Shown here: positions 32,914 to 41,950 of the stretch, piece after piece
Numbering within the stretch: position 1 is the first letter of the stretch
Layout: each line of letters begins with the position of its first letter
NCBI GenBank assembly: GCA_947370975.1
Contig: CANBNG010000004.1
Coordinates: 124,001 to 188,000, forward strand
Length of the DNA stretch: 64,000 nucleotides
Direction: 5' to 3'
Source of the DNA: Beijerinckiaceae bacterium
GTDB lineage: Bacteria; Pseudomonadota; Alphaproteobacteria; Rhizobiales; Beijerinckiaceae
Made by a program: the position numbers and the translations under genes
The notes under the pieces: generated by a model
Seen by the model: only the letters and a program-made list of their open reading frames with translations
Database searches by the model: none
What the model was told of the DNA's origin: nothing

Positions 32914-35268
32914 ATGGGTGCGGATGCGCATAGTTCCGATGGCTGGATCGGCGCCAGCCTTCTGCGCAAGGAAGATGCGCGCCACCTCGCTGGCAAGGCC
33001 ATGTTCGTCGCCGATGTGCGACTGCCCGGCATGCAGGATATTGCCTTTGCCCGCAGCCAGATTGCCCACGGCCGCCTCAATGGCGTGAGCAAGCCTTCGG
33101 GCTATGAGGCTCAGGTTTTCACCATTGACGATTTCTCCTCGCTCCAGGTGCTGGAAGCCGGCCCCGAGCTCGATGCGTTCCGCCAATCCCCCTACCCGGC
33201 ACTCGCCTCGGGCAAAGTGCGTTATGTCGGCCAGGCGGTGGCGGCCTGTGTAGCGCCGACCCGTGCGCGCGCCGAAGATATTGCAGATCTTGTCGCCATC
33301 GATTGCGACGAACTGCCGGCGGTCGTTGACGCCATTGCGGCCATGTCGCCCACAAGCGCGCGGCTCTTCGAGGGCTGGCCTGACAATGCCTACATCACGC
33401 GCACCATTGGCGCAGGCGAGATTCCGCTGATGAAAGACGCGCCGGTGCGTCTGCATCGCAAATTTCGCATGAACCGGCAGGCGACAGTCTCGCTGGAAAC
33501 GCGCGGCTGCGTTGCTTATTGGGATGCGCGGCTCGATGAATTGCTCGTCTATCTCTCGACCCAAGGCGGCCACGTAATGCGCCTCGGGCTTGCCCGCGCG
33601 CTGGGCCTACCGGAAAATCAGATCCGCGTGATTGCGCCCGATGTCGGGGGCGGCTTTGGCGGCAAGAACCGTTTGCTGCCGGAAGAAATCGCGGTCTGCG
33701 CCATTGCGCTCAAGGTCGACCATCCCGTGCGGTGGATCGAGGATCGGCGCGAACATCTGCTCGCCTCCGTCCATTGCCGCGATCACCATTACGATCTCAC
33801 CATCTGCGCCGAGCGCGACGGCACGATCATCGGAATTGAAGGCGACGTGCATATTGATGCAGGCGCCTATGCCTTGTGGCCGACAGGCTCCTTCATGGAA
33901 GCGAGCATGGCGGCGGGCAATCTGCCTGGCCCCTACCGCGTGCGCGCGCTCAATGTGAACACTTATACGGTTGCCACCAACAAGGCTCCCATGGGGCCCT
34001 ATCGTGGCGTTGCGCGCCCCGGCGCGTGTTTTGCCATTGAGAGGCTCGTCGATGAGCTGGCCCTGCATCTGGGCGTCGAGCCCTATGCGCTGCGCAAGCT
34101 CAACCTCGTGACGCGCGAGGAAATGCCCTACACCACAATTGCAGGGCTGAAACTCGACACCGGCGATTACCATGATGCGCTCGATACAGCGGCAAAAATG
34201 GTTGATATTGCCGCGATCCGAAGCCGGCAGAGCGCCCGCAAGCCGGGTGAGAAACGCATCGGCGTCGGCTTTGCTGTTTATACCGAACAGAGCGGCCACG
34301 GTGTCGTGGAATGGTCCAAGCGCAAATCGCGCGTGGTGCCAGGCTATGAAGCCGCCAATGTGCGGATGCTGCCAGATGGCTCGGTCAATATTCATGTCGG
34401 CGTGCAGAACCACGGACAGGGACACGAGACGACGCTCGCGCAGATCGCCGCCCATGAGCTTGGCCTCCATCCCGCGCAGATCAAGATCCGCTATGGCGAC
34501 ACGGCCACAACGCCTTTCGGCTTTGGCACCTTCGCCTCGCGCAGCATCGTGTTTGCGGGCGGGGCCGTGGGCACGACCTCGCGCAAACTTGCTGAAAAAA
34601 TACGCCTTATCGGCGCACATCTTTTGCAGGCAGACCCCAAAAGTGTGCATATCGACAACGGCACTGTCGTGAGCGGCGCGGGTTCGGTCTCCTTCAGCGA
34701 AATCGCACTGGCTGCAAATGTGCGTCAGGAAATGCTGCCTGCGGGCATGGAGCCGACCCTTGAAATGACGGGCACCTATGAGCCCAAGGAGTCAGCGGGC
34801 GTGTTCTCCTATGGGGCTCATGCCGTCATTGTGTCGGTGGATGAAGACACCGGTCGCGTCGAAATTCTCGATTACGCAGTCGCCGAAGATTGCGGCACGA
34901 TGATCAATCCGATGATTGTCGATGGACAGGTGCAAGGCGGCATTGCGCAGGGCATTGGCACGGGACTGTTTGAAGAAATTCCGTTCGATGCCGCAGGCCA
35001 GCCGCTCGCAACAACCTTTGCCGATTACATCATGCCCTGCGCAACCGAGGTGCCGAGCGTCCGCATCGCCCATTCCACCACCCCGGCTCTGGTTACCGAA
35101 TATGGCGTGAAAGGCGTTGGCGAAGGCGGCGCGATTGCGCCTCCCGCCGCTCTTGCCAATGCTGTCGCCGATGCGTTTCGTGACTGCAAGGCAAGCTTCA
35201 ACGAGACCCCGCTGACGCCCCGCCGTATCTGGGAAGCGGCGCAAGCCGCGCGGGGGACAGCGCCATGA
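32914..35268 (+). CDS. Molybdopterin-binding hydroxylase large subunit (plus-strand set)
   Basis: 784 residues, same family as the 29436 gene but clearly diverged. It has GASLLRKEDARHLAGKAMFVADVRLPGM, PDVGGGFGGKNRLLPEE, the loop GPYRGVARPGACFAIE (close to the AYRGAGR type of form-II enzymes, not the CO dehydrogenase loop), and the catalytic KGVGEGG. It leads the operon large-FAD-FeS, then an ABC transporter and a UbiD decarboxylase. This links the enzyme to catabolism of an imported aromatic or heteroaromatic acid. It overlaps the FAD subunit gene by ATGA. Confidence 0.88.
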   Translation: MGADAHSSDGWIGASLLRKEDARHLAGKAMFVADVRLPGMQDIAFARSQIAHGRLNGVSKPSGYEAQVFTIDDFSSLQVLEAGPELDAFRQSPYPALASGKVRYVGQAVAACVAPTRARAEDIADLVAIDCDELPAVVDAIAAMSPTSARLFEGWPDNAYITRTIGAGEIPLMKDAPVRLHRKFRMNRQATVSLETRGCVAYWDARLDELLVYLSTQGGHVMRLGLARALGLPENQIRVIAPDVGGGFGGKNRLLPEEIAVCAIALKVDHPVRWIEDRREHLLASVHCRDHHYDLTICAERDGTIIGIEGDVHIDAGAYALWPTGSFMEASMAAGNLPGPYRVRALNVNTYTVATNKAPMGPYRGVARPGACFAIERLVDELALHLGVEPYALRKLNLVTREEMPYTTIAGLKLDTGDYHDALDTAAKMVDIAAIRSRQSARKPGEKRIGVGFAVYTEQSGHGVVEWSKRKSRVVPGYEAANVRMLPDGSVNIHVGVQNHGQGHETTLAQIAAHELGLHPAQIKIRYGDTATTPFGFGTFASRSIVFAGGAVGTTSRKLAEKIRLIGAHLLQADPKSVHIDNGTVVSGAGSVSFSEIALAANVRQEMLPAGMEPTLEMTGTYEPKESAGVFSYGAHAVIVSVDEDTGRVEILDYAVAEDCGTMINPMIVDGQVQGGIAQGIGTGLFEEIPFDAAGQPLATTFADYIMPCATEVPSVRIAHSTTPALVTEYGVKGVGEGGAIAPPAALANAVADAFRDCKASFNETPLTPRRIWEAAQAARGTAP

Positions 35269-36086
35269 AGCCCGCTCCCTTTGCCTATCAGCGCCCGTCC
35301 GATCTTGAGGCCGCACTGGCAGCCCTTGCCGCCAGGCAGGACAGCGCCAGCCTGATCGCAGGCGGGCAATCACTCGTGCCGCTGCTCAATCTGCGCATGA
35401 CACTCTGCGACGCCCTCATTGATCTGGGCGCAATCGCAGAGCTGCGCGCGACCCGCGACATGGGCGCACGCATCTTCATCGGCGCGGGCGTGACCCATGC
35501 GATGATTGAAGACGGGCTCGTGCCTGACGCCTCAAACGGCCTGATGCGCAAGGCAGCCGCGCATATCGCCTATCGCGCAGTCCGCTGCCACGGCACAATT
35601 GGCGGCTCGGTCGCCATGGCCGATCCCGCCGCAGATTGGCCCTGCGTGCTGCTCGCACTGGGCGCTACAGCTTTGCTGCGCGGCCCTGCGGGAGACCGTA
35701 TCGTCGATATGGATGCGCTTCTGGTTGGCACTTACGAGACAAGCTTGCAGCCGGGCGAAATCATTCTTGGCTTCGAGATCGACCGGCTGCCAACAAGCGC
35801 GCGCACGGCCTATGTCAAATCCAACCGCAAGACAGGCGCTTTTGCAACCTCGCTGGCGGTTGCGGTGAAGACCGACACATTTGCGCGCGTGACTTTGGGC
35901 GCGGCCTCGACGCGTGCGCGCATTCTGCAAGCCACATCGGCGGCGCTTGCCGCAGGGCAAGATCTTGCAACGCTCGAGCCGATAATTGCCCGGGATGTCA
36001 CCTCAATCATGCCACAGCCAGACGCCTATTTGCAGAACCTGCACGAGACCTGCGTGCGCCGCGCAATCGCCGAGGTGCTGGCCTAA
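35265..36086 (+). CDS. FAD-binding subunit of molybdenum hydroxylase (plus-strand set)
   Basis: 273 residues, CoxM family. Starts MKPAPFAYQRPSDLEAAL, with LIAGGQSLVPLLNLRM as first FAD loop and VRCHGTIGGSVAMADPAADWP as second. The ATG overlaps the upstream stop (ATGA) and its TAA overlaps the next ATG (TAATG), so all three subunits are translationally linked. Confidence 0.88.
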   Translation: MKPAPFAYQRPSDLEAALAALAARQDSASLIAGGQSLVPLLNLRMTLCDALIDLGAIAELRATRDMGARIFIGAGVTHAMIEDGLVPDASNGLMRKAAAHIAYRAVRCHGTIGGSVAMADPAADWPCVLLALGATALLRGPAGDRIVDMDALLVGTYETSLQPGEIILGFEIDRLPTSARTAYVKSNRKTGAFATSLAVAVKTDTFARVTLGAASTRARILQATSAALAAGQDLATLEPIIARDVTSIMPQPDAYLQNLHETCVRRAIAEVLA

Positions 36087-36562
36087 TGACAACGCTCACG
36101 CTGAAGGTGAACGGGAACGACATTTCCCGCGAGATCGAAGACCGCACGAGCCTGGCTGATTTCCTGCGCGAGGATTGCGGGCTGACTGCAACCCACCTTG
36201 GTTGCGAGCATGGTGCGTGTGGCGCGTGCAGCGTTCTTGTCGATGACAGACTGACGCGCTCCTGCCTGAAATTCGCGGTGATGTGCGAAGGCGCCAATGT
36301 GCAAACGCTCGAGGGCTTTGGCACAGATCCGCTGATGCACGCCCTGCGCGAGGCTTTTCACGAAGCCCATGCGCTGCAATGCGGTTTTTGCACAACCGGC
36401 ATGCTGATCACCGCGCGCGACTTGCTTGCGCGCATTCCGAACCCGACCGAAGCGATCATCCGCGATGCATTGGCCGGCAATATCTGCCGCTGCACCGGCT
36501 ATGCTGGCATCGTTCATGCAATAGAATTGGCAGCAACAAAGCTCGCCCCTGAGAAAGCGTAA
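36086..36562 (+). CDS. 2Fe-2S subunit of molybdenum hydroxylase (plus-strand set)
   Basis: 158 residues from the ATG at 36086. Cluster I: CEHGACGACSVLVDDRLTRSC; cluster II: CGFCTTGM and NICRCTGYAGI. It completes the second hydroxylase. The ABC transporter binding-protein gene follows after 41 nt in the same direction, suggesting a common transcript. Confidence 0.9.
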   Translation: MTTLTLKVNGNDISREIEDRTSLADFLREDCGLTATHLGCEHGACGACSVLVDDRLTRSCLKFAVMCEGANVQTLEGFGTDPLMHALREAFHEAHALQCGFCTTGMLITARDLLARIPNPTEAIIRDALAGNICRCTGYAGIVHAIELAATKLAPEKA

Positions 36563-36603
36563 AGCACCACGATTGACGCGTCATTCTGCCCAAAGGAAAA
36601 GTC

Positions 36604-37653
36604 ATGGATAACAAGCTTTCCGGTAGCACCCGTCGCCAAACCCTTCTCTCAGGCGCTGCAGCTGCAGCAGGCCTTTTCTCGCCCGCCATGCCGGCGATTG
36701 CGCAAACCGCAGACAATGTGAAGCTCGCGCTTGAATTCCGCATTTATGGCGGCAATGCGCCTACCTTCTATGCAATCGAAAGCGGCATATTCAAGAACCT
36801 GAACCTCAATGTAACGGCAGACGGCTCGTCTGGCTCGGGCGAAGCGATCACGCGCGTTGCCTCAGGCGCTTATGATTTTGCGCTCGCTGATGCCTCCGCC
36901 GTTGTGGAATTTGCAGGCCGCAATCCAGACTCCGCGCCCAAGATCTTGATGCCGATTTTCGACGTCTTTCCCGCTGTCGTGCTCAGTCTGAAGCGCAAGC
37001 CGATCAAGACCCTCAAGGATCTCGTGGGCGCAAAGCTTGGCACAGGCACCGCAGATGCTGGATCGAAAATCCTGCCGGCACTGCTCGCTCTCAACAAGAT
37101 CGATCCCAAAAGCGTCAACCGCACGACGGTCGATGTGAAACTACGCGACACTTTGCTCCTCAAGGGCGATGTCGATGCCGTGATCGCCTTCGATTACACC
37201 GCCATCTTCAACCTGATGGACAATGGCCTCGCGCTCGACGATATAACCCTGCTCTATTATTCAAATTTTGGCTTCAACTTCTGCGGCAATTCACTGATCG
37301 CAAGCCCGCAACTCATCAGGGACAAGCCAGATCTCGTCAAACGCATGACGCTCGGCATTGCGCGCTCCTGGGTGGGTGCTGCCAAGAACCGCGAGGCGGC
37401 CATCGATGCCGTGATGAAGCGCGACAAATTGCTCAACCCGAAGATCGAACGCGCGCGCATGGACTGGGTGATCGACCGCCTGATCCGCACCGAGAACGTC
37501 CGCAAGAACGGCCTTGGCGCCATCGAGCTAAAACGAGTCGAAGATTCGATTGCCGTGCTGAAGGACGGGCTCGAACTGCCAAGCGCGCCTACAGCGCAGG
37601 GACTTCTAGACCTCAGCTTCATGCCGCCACTTTCCGAACGTCAGATGGGTTGA
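36604..37653 (+). CDS. NitT/TauT-type ABC substrate-binding protein with Tat signal
   Basis: 349 residues. The N-terminus STRRQTLLSGAAAAAGLFSPAMPAIAQ carries a twin-arginine export signal, unusual for this family, which mostly uses Sec. Mature sequence: FRIYGGNAPTFYAIESGIFKNLNLNVTADGSSGSGEAITRVASGAYDFALADASA, typical of NMT1/ThiY-like receptors. Its ATPase and permease genes follow directly, making a complete importer. Tat export may mean folding or cofactor binding before export, or a very stable fold. Confidence 0.85.
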   Translation: MDNKLSGSTRRQTLLSGAAAAAGLFSPAMPAIAQTADNVKLALEFRIYGGNAPTFYAIESGIFKNLNLNVTADGSSGSGEAITRVASGAYDFALADASAVVEFAGRNPDSAPKILMPIFDVFPAVVLSLKRKPIKTLKDLVGAKLGTGTADAGSKILPALLALNKIDPKSVNRTTVDVKLRDTLLLKGDVDAVIAFDYTAIFNLMDNGLALDDITLLYYSNFGFNFCGNSLIASPQLIRDKPDLVKRMTLGIARSWVGAAKNREAAIDAVMKRDKLLNPKIERARMDWVIDRLIRTENVRKNGLGAIELKRVEDSIAVLKDGLELPSAPTAQGLLDLSFMPPLSERQMG

Positions 37654-37669
37654 GGCGCGCAAGGTGAAC

Positions 37670-38512
37670 ATGCCCCACAGCCCATCAGGCGAGAACGCCT
37701 TTGTCGATCTTTCCGGCGTTTCGCTCCGCTATGGCGAAACTAACGGAACGCTGGCGCTTTCGGGCGTCGATCTCTCGATTGGCAAAGGCCAGTTCGCGGC
37801 CATTGTCGGGCCGTCGGGCTGTGGCAAATCCTCCTTCATGAAACTCGTCACGGGGCTATGCCCCGCGACCGAAGGTTCGATCCGCGTTGCCGGCGCGCCT
37901 GTAACGGGTCCGTTGAAAATCACCGGCATGGCTTTTCAGAACCCGACGTTGCTGCCCTGGCGCGACACGCTCGGCAATGTGATGCTGCCGCTCGAAATCG
38001 TTCAACCCCATCGCAGCCGACTGTCGTCAGAACGCGCGCAATATGAGGCGCGCGCCAGACAGCTTCTGGCGACCGTCGGGCTTGAGGGCTTCGAAAGCAA
38101 GCAACCCTGGATGCTATCGGGCGGCATGCAGCAACGCACAAGCCTCTGCCGCGCGCTGATCCACGATCCGCAATTGCTGATGCTTGACGAACCCTTCGCG
38201 GCTCTAGACGCCTTCACCCGTGAAGAGCTTTGGGCCGTGCTGCAGGATTTGTGGATGCTCAAGAGATTCACCTGCATCCTCGTCACCCACGACCTGCGCG
38301 AAGCCGCCTATCTCGCCGACACAATTTTCGTGATGTCAGCGCGGCCGGGACGCGTAATCTCCACGCATCACGTCGATATTCCAAGGCCGCGCACACTTGA
38401 GAGTACCTTCGACCCGCGTTTCAACGAAATCGTCCAGCAGATCCGCGCTGAAATCGCCCAGGTCCGCAATGAAACCCGCGTGAGCGTACCCGTTGCGCAG
38501 GGAGTCGCCTGA
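37670..38512 (+). CDS. ABC transporter ATP-binding protein (NitT/TauT family)
   Basis: 280 residues from the ATG at 37670; a GTG at 37664 is in frame but lies on the ribosome site. Walker A GPSGCGKSSFMKL, Q-loop FQNPTLLPWRD, signature LSGGMQQRTSLCRAL, Walker B LMLDEPFAALD, and the H-loop histidine in VTHDLREAAYLAD. It powers the importer formed with the flanking genes. Its TGA overlaps the permease ATG (TGATG). Confidence 0.92.
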   Translation: MPHSPSGENAFVDLSGVSLRYGETNGTLALSGVDLSIGKGQFAAIVGPSGCGKSSFMKLVTGLCPATEGSIRVAGAPVTGPLKITGMAFQNPTLLPWRDTLGNVMLPLEIVQPHRSRLSSERAQYEARARQLLATVGLEGFESKQPWMLSGGMQQRTSLCRALIHDPQLLMLDEPFAALDAFTREELWAVLQDLWMLKRFTCILVTHDLREAAYLADTIFVMSARPGRVISTHHVDIPRPRTLESTFDPRFNEIVQQIRAEIAQVRNETRVSVPVAQGVA

Positions 38513-39300
38513 TGACCTCGCAAAAGCAATACCTCTTGGAAAGAGCAGCACCCTGGGTCGTTATGGCGGGGCTGGTGCTGCTTTGGGAATTGAGCATTCT
38601 CATCTTCAATCCCAAGCCTTTCATTCTGCCTTCGCCCGCCATGGTCTATCATTCCTTCATGGACTATCGCGAGCCGATCATGGCGCATGCCATGTTCACG
38701 CTGACGAATACGTTGATCGGCTTTGCCATCGGCATTCTTGTCGGCGGCTTGTTTGGCATGCTTATCGGCTCTTCGCGCATCGTCTACGCCGGTTTTTATC
38801 CCTTGCTGATCGGCATCAATTCCGTGCCCAAGGCCGCTGTTGTGCCGCTGCTCGTCATCTGGCTCGGCATCGGACAGCCGCCGGCCATTGCGACAGCCTT
38901 CCTGCTCTCCTTCTTTCCGATTGCGGTCAATGTGGCGGCAGGTCTTGCAACGGTCGAGCCCGAACTTGAAGATGTGCTGCGTTCGCTCGGCGCCTCCAAG
39001 CTCGATATTCTCATCAAGATCGGCCTGCCGCGCAGCCTGCCCTATTTCTTCGCATCGCTGAAAGTGGCTGTGACGCTGGCCTTTGTGGGCGCTGTCATCT
39101 CAGAGACACTCGCCTCGAATGACGGCATTGGCTACATGATGCTGCAGGCGGCATCACAATTCCGCACCTCCTTGATGTTTGCTGGCCTCATCGTCATCGC
39201 CAGCATGGGCATCGGCACCTATCTCATCTGTGCGCTCATCGAGAAGCGCATGACTGGATGGGCGACACGCAAACAATCTGTCGTGACAGGCGGCGGCTAG
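38512..39300 (+). CDS. ABC transporter permease (NitT/TauT family)
   Basis: 262 residues with about six membrane helices and the EAA-type coupling loop (EDVLRSLGASKLDILIKIGLPRSLPYFFASLK). It is coupled to the ATPase gene and followed 45 nt later by the UbiD decarboxylase gene. Membrane channel of the importer; the substrate is probably the compound attacked by the adjacent enzymes. Confidence 0.9.
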   Translation: MTSQKQYLLERAAPWVVMAGLVLLWELSILIFNPKPFILPSPAMVYHSFMDYREPIMAHAMFTLTNTLIGFAIGILVGGLFGMLIGSSRIVYAGFYPLLIGINSVPKAAVVPLLVIWLGIGQPPAIATAFLLSFFPIAVNVAAGLATVEPELEDVLRSLGASKLDILIKIGLPRSLPYFFASLKVAVTLAFVGAVISETLASNDGIGYMMLQAASQFRTSLMFAGLIVIASMGIGTYLICALIEKRMTGWATRKQSVVTGGG

Positions 39301-39345
39301 TACAAACAAGACGCGCAGGCGTTACAGGACATTGGAGCAAGGCAT

Positions 39346-40779
39346 ATGGCGAACAAAGACCTCCGCGACTGGCTCGCAGGCATTGAGGCTATCGGCGAGC
39401 TGAAGGTCATCAAGGGCGCTGAACCGAAGGAAGAAATCGGCGGCATTGTCGATATCTACATGCGCAAGATGGGCGCGCCCGCTGTGCTGTTCGACGAAGT
39501 GCCGGGCTTCCCCAAAGGGTCGCGCGTGCTTGCCAACATCCTCACCTCGGTACCGCGCATCAATGTTGCGCTTGGCTTGCCGGTGAATGGCACAGAGCTC
39601 GATCTCGTCCAGTGGTGGCGGAATTATATGCGCGATGCGCCGATGATCCCGCCCGTGCAGGTGAATGGCGGACCGCTGTGCGAGAACGTCTTCTCGGGCA
39701 AGGATGTCGATCTCCTCAAGATACCGACGCCTGTCTGGCACGAGCATGATGGTGGCCATTTCATCGGCACCGCCTGCCTCGTGATCGTGAAAGATCCAGA
39801 TTCCGACTGGATCAATTACGGCGCGTATCGCGTGCAGGTGCAGGGGCCTGCTACTGCAACCGTGATGATCTCGCCCGGAAAGCACGGCCGCATCATCATG
39901 CAGAAATATCATGATCGCGGACTGCCCTGCCCTGTGGCCGTTGTGGTTGGTGTGCATCCGGCCATGTTCATGCTCTCGGGTCTCGAAATCCCCTATGGCA
40001 AAAGCGAGTTTGAAGCTGCCGGCGGCATTTTCGGCGAGGCTGTTGAAATCTTCAACATGCCGAAGACCGGCCTCCCCGTTCCTGCCAATGCGGAAATCGC
40101 ATTCGAGGGCTACATCCATCCCAACGACCTTTTGCAAGAAGGCCCGCTTGGCGAATGGACCGGCTATTATGCCGGTGGCAGCCGTCCCGAACCCGCGATC
40201 CGCATCGAGACACTGATGCACCGCAACGATCCGATCCTGATGGGCGCCATTCCCGCCGTGCCGCCCAACGACAATACATTCTATCTCGGCAGCTATCGCT
40301 GCGGCGCGATCTGGAACCAGCTCGAAGCCGCAGGCATTCCCGAAATCAAGGGTGTCTGGGCGCATGAAGCCGGCGGAAGCCGCTTCTGGACGACAGTTGC
40401 GATCAAGCAGCTTTATGGCGGCCATGCCAAACAGGCAGGCATGGTGGCAGCCCATTGTCTCGCAGGCGCTTATTGTAATCGCTGGACGATTGTCGTCGAT
40501 GACGACATCGACCCGACCAATATTGACGACGTGATCTGGGCCATGTCGACACGCGTCGACACGCGCGAGGATATCGACATCGTGGAAGGCGGCTGGTCTT
40601 CGGCGCTCGATCCCATGTGCTACGACGGCGACACAGATCGCCGCAACGGACGCGTCATCATCAATGCTTGCAAGCCGTTCAAGCGCAAGGATACATTCCC
40701 GATCGTGGCGCGCTCCTCGAAAGAGCTCGACAAGAGAATCAAGGATAAATGGGCGCATGTCCTGCCGGACGGCGTTTAA
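39346..40779 (+). CDS. UbiD-family (de)carboxylase
   Basis: 477 residues, typical UbiD length. It has WINYGAYRVQVQGPATATVMISPGKHGRI (prenylated-FMN and metal region) and the catalytic EGPLGEWTGYY with the conserved acid-Arg-acid arrangement. These enzymes use prenylated FMN, made by a UbiX-type prenyltransferase, to remove or add CO2 on aromatic, heteroaromatic or unsaturated acids. No ubiX is in the window. Placement behind an importer and a molybdenum hydroxylase points to catabolism rather than ubiquinone synthesis. Confidence 0.88.
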   Translation: MANKDLRDWLAGIEAIGELKVIKGAEPKEEIGGIVDIYMRKMGAPAVLFDEVPGFPKGSRVLANILTSVPRINVALGLPVNGTELDLVQWWRNYMRDAPMIPPVQVNGGPLCENVFSGKDVDLLKIPTPVWHEHDGGHFIGTACLVIVKDPDSDWINYGAYRVQVQGPATATVMISPGKHGRIIMQKYHDRGLPCPVAVVVGVHPAMFMLSGLEIPYGKSEFEAAGGIFGEAVEIFNMPKTGLPVPANAEIAFEGYIHPNDLLQEGPLGEWTGYYAGGSRPEPAIRIETLMHRNDPILMGAIPAVPPNDNTFYLGSYRCGAIWNQLEAAGIPEIKGVWAHEAGGSRFWTTVAIKQLYGGHAKQAGMVAAHCLAGAYCNRWTIVVDDDIDPTNIDDVIWAMSTRVDTREDIDIVEGGWSSALDPMCYDGDTDRRNGRVIINACKPFKRKDTFPIVARSSKELDKRIKDKWAHVLPDGV

Positions 40780-40822
40780 TTCTTCCGCTCAGGGAAACGA
40801 ACAAGGAAAAGGACGCATATAA

Positions 40823-41809
40823 ATGCCGAGCGACATCAAACTCACTTTGGCCTGTGGTGATTACGAGATCATCCGACCGATCAAGGAAGGCATCGTCAAG
40901 CCCGATGGCATCGACCTCACCATCCTGACGAAGATGGATTCGAGCACGCGGCACTGGCGCTTCCTGCGCAACGGCGAATTCGACATTGCGGAGCTCTCCA
41001 GCTCCTCCTACCTGATCGCCAAGGATCAGGGCATGCCGATTGAATCGATCCCGGTGTTCCTGCACCGCCGCTTCCGTCACGGCTTCGTGTTCATCAATAC
41101 CAACAAGGGCATCAAGACGGCCAAGGATCTCATCGGCAAGAAGATCGGCGTGAAATCCTATCAGGTCAGCGCGATCCTCTGGCTGCGCGGCATTCTGGAG
41201 CATGAATATGGCGTGCCCCACACCTCCTGCGAATGGTTCTCGGAAATCGACGAAGACGTCGAATTCACGCCCCCGCCTGGCCTGAAGCTCACACGCCTGC
41301 CCGACGACAAGTCGGTCGAGAAAATGCTGGTCAGCGGCGAACTCGATGCCGTGCTCCATCCCGATCTCATCGATCCGATCCTCGACAAGAACCCGAACGT
41401 CGGGCGTTTGTTCCCCGACTACAAGAACGATGAAATCGCCTATTATAAAAAGACGCAGATTTTCCCGATCATGCATGTAATGGGCCTGCGCTCCGAACTG
41501 GTGCAGCGTCATCCCTGGATTCCGGTGGAGCTCTACAAGGCCTTCAATGCATCGAAGGCCATTGCCATGAAGCGCATGGAAAATCCGCGCATCGTGCCGC
41601 TCGCCTGGTATCGGGAAGCCTGGGAAGAGCAGGAAGATGTGCTCGGGCCTGATCCTTGGGAATATGGCATGACCGAGAAGAACCAGCACAATCTGGAGAC
41701 ACTCGTCAGCTATTCCTATGAACAGGGCATGATGAAGAACAAGATGACGCTCGATCAATTGTTCCTGAGCGTCGAACAGGGCCGCAAGCGCGGCAGCTTC
41801 CGCGTCTGA
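40823..41809 (+). CDS. 4,5-dihydroxyphthalate decarboxylase-like / binding-protein-fold protein
   Basis: 328 residues without a signal peptide. It begins IKLTLACGDYEIIRPIKEGIVKPDGIDLTILTKMDSSTRHWRFLRNGEFDIAELSSSSYLIAKDQG, a pattern shared by 4,5-dihydroxyphthalate decarboxylase (Pht5) and NMT1-like periplasmic proteins, which have a common fold. Lack of an export signal favours an intracellular enzyme. It follows the UbiD gene by 43 nt and is closed by a strong terminator, so it ends this operon. The true reaction is uncertain. Confidence 0.72.
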   Translation: MPSDIKLTLACGDYEIIRPIKEGIVKPDGIDLTILTKMDSSTRHWRFLRNGEFDIAELSSSSYLIAKDQGMPIESIPVFLHRRFRHGFVFINTNKGIKTAKDLIGKKIGVKSYQVSAILWLRGILEHEYGVPHTSCEWFSEIDEDVEFTPPPGLKLTRLPDDKSVEKMLVSGELDAVLHPDLIDPILDKNPNVGRLFPDYKNDEIAYYKKTQIFPIMHVMGLRSELVQRHPWIPVELYKAFNASKAIAMKRMENPRIVPLAWYREAWEEQEDVLGPDPWEYGMTEKNQHNLETLVSYSYEQGMMKNKMTLDQLFLSVEQGRKRGSFRV

Positions 41810-41819
41810 CACGAAATTT

Positions 41820-41846
41820 AAAGAGCGCCCCAAAGGGCGCTCTTTT
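41820..41846 (+). terminator. Intrinsic terminator after the decarboxylase-like gene
   Basis: AAAGAGCGCCC-CAAA-GGGCGCTCTTTT, perfect stem with T's; it probably ends the 32914-41809 operon. Confidence 0.92.
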
Positions 41847-41866
41847 GCTTTGGAGGAAAGCCCAAC

Positions 41867-41882
41867 TGGCACGCTCTGTGCG
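41867..41882 (+). promoter_or_regulatory. Sigma-54-like -24/-12 element before Bug copy 2
   Basis: TGGCACG-N6-TGCG has a perfect -24 block and GG-N10-GC spacing; the -12 block is GTGCG instead of TTGCA. It lies 69 nt upstream of the ATG at 41951, directly after a terminator. Confidence 0.35.
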
Positions 41883-41950
41883 TCATAGAATTCAAGGGTC
41901 AAAGCGGGTGTTCCGCTTCAGGTCCTGGACATCAGCGATGGGATCTTGGA

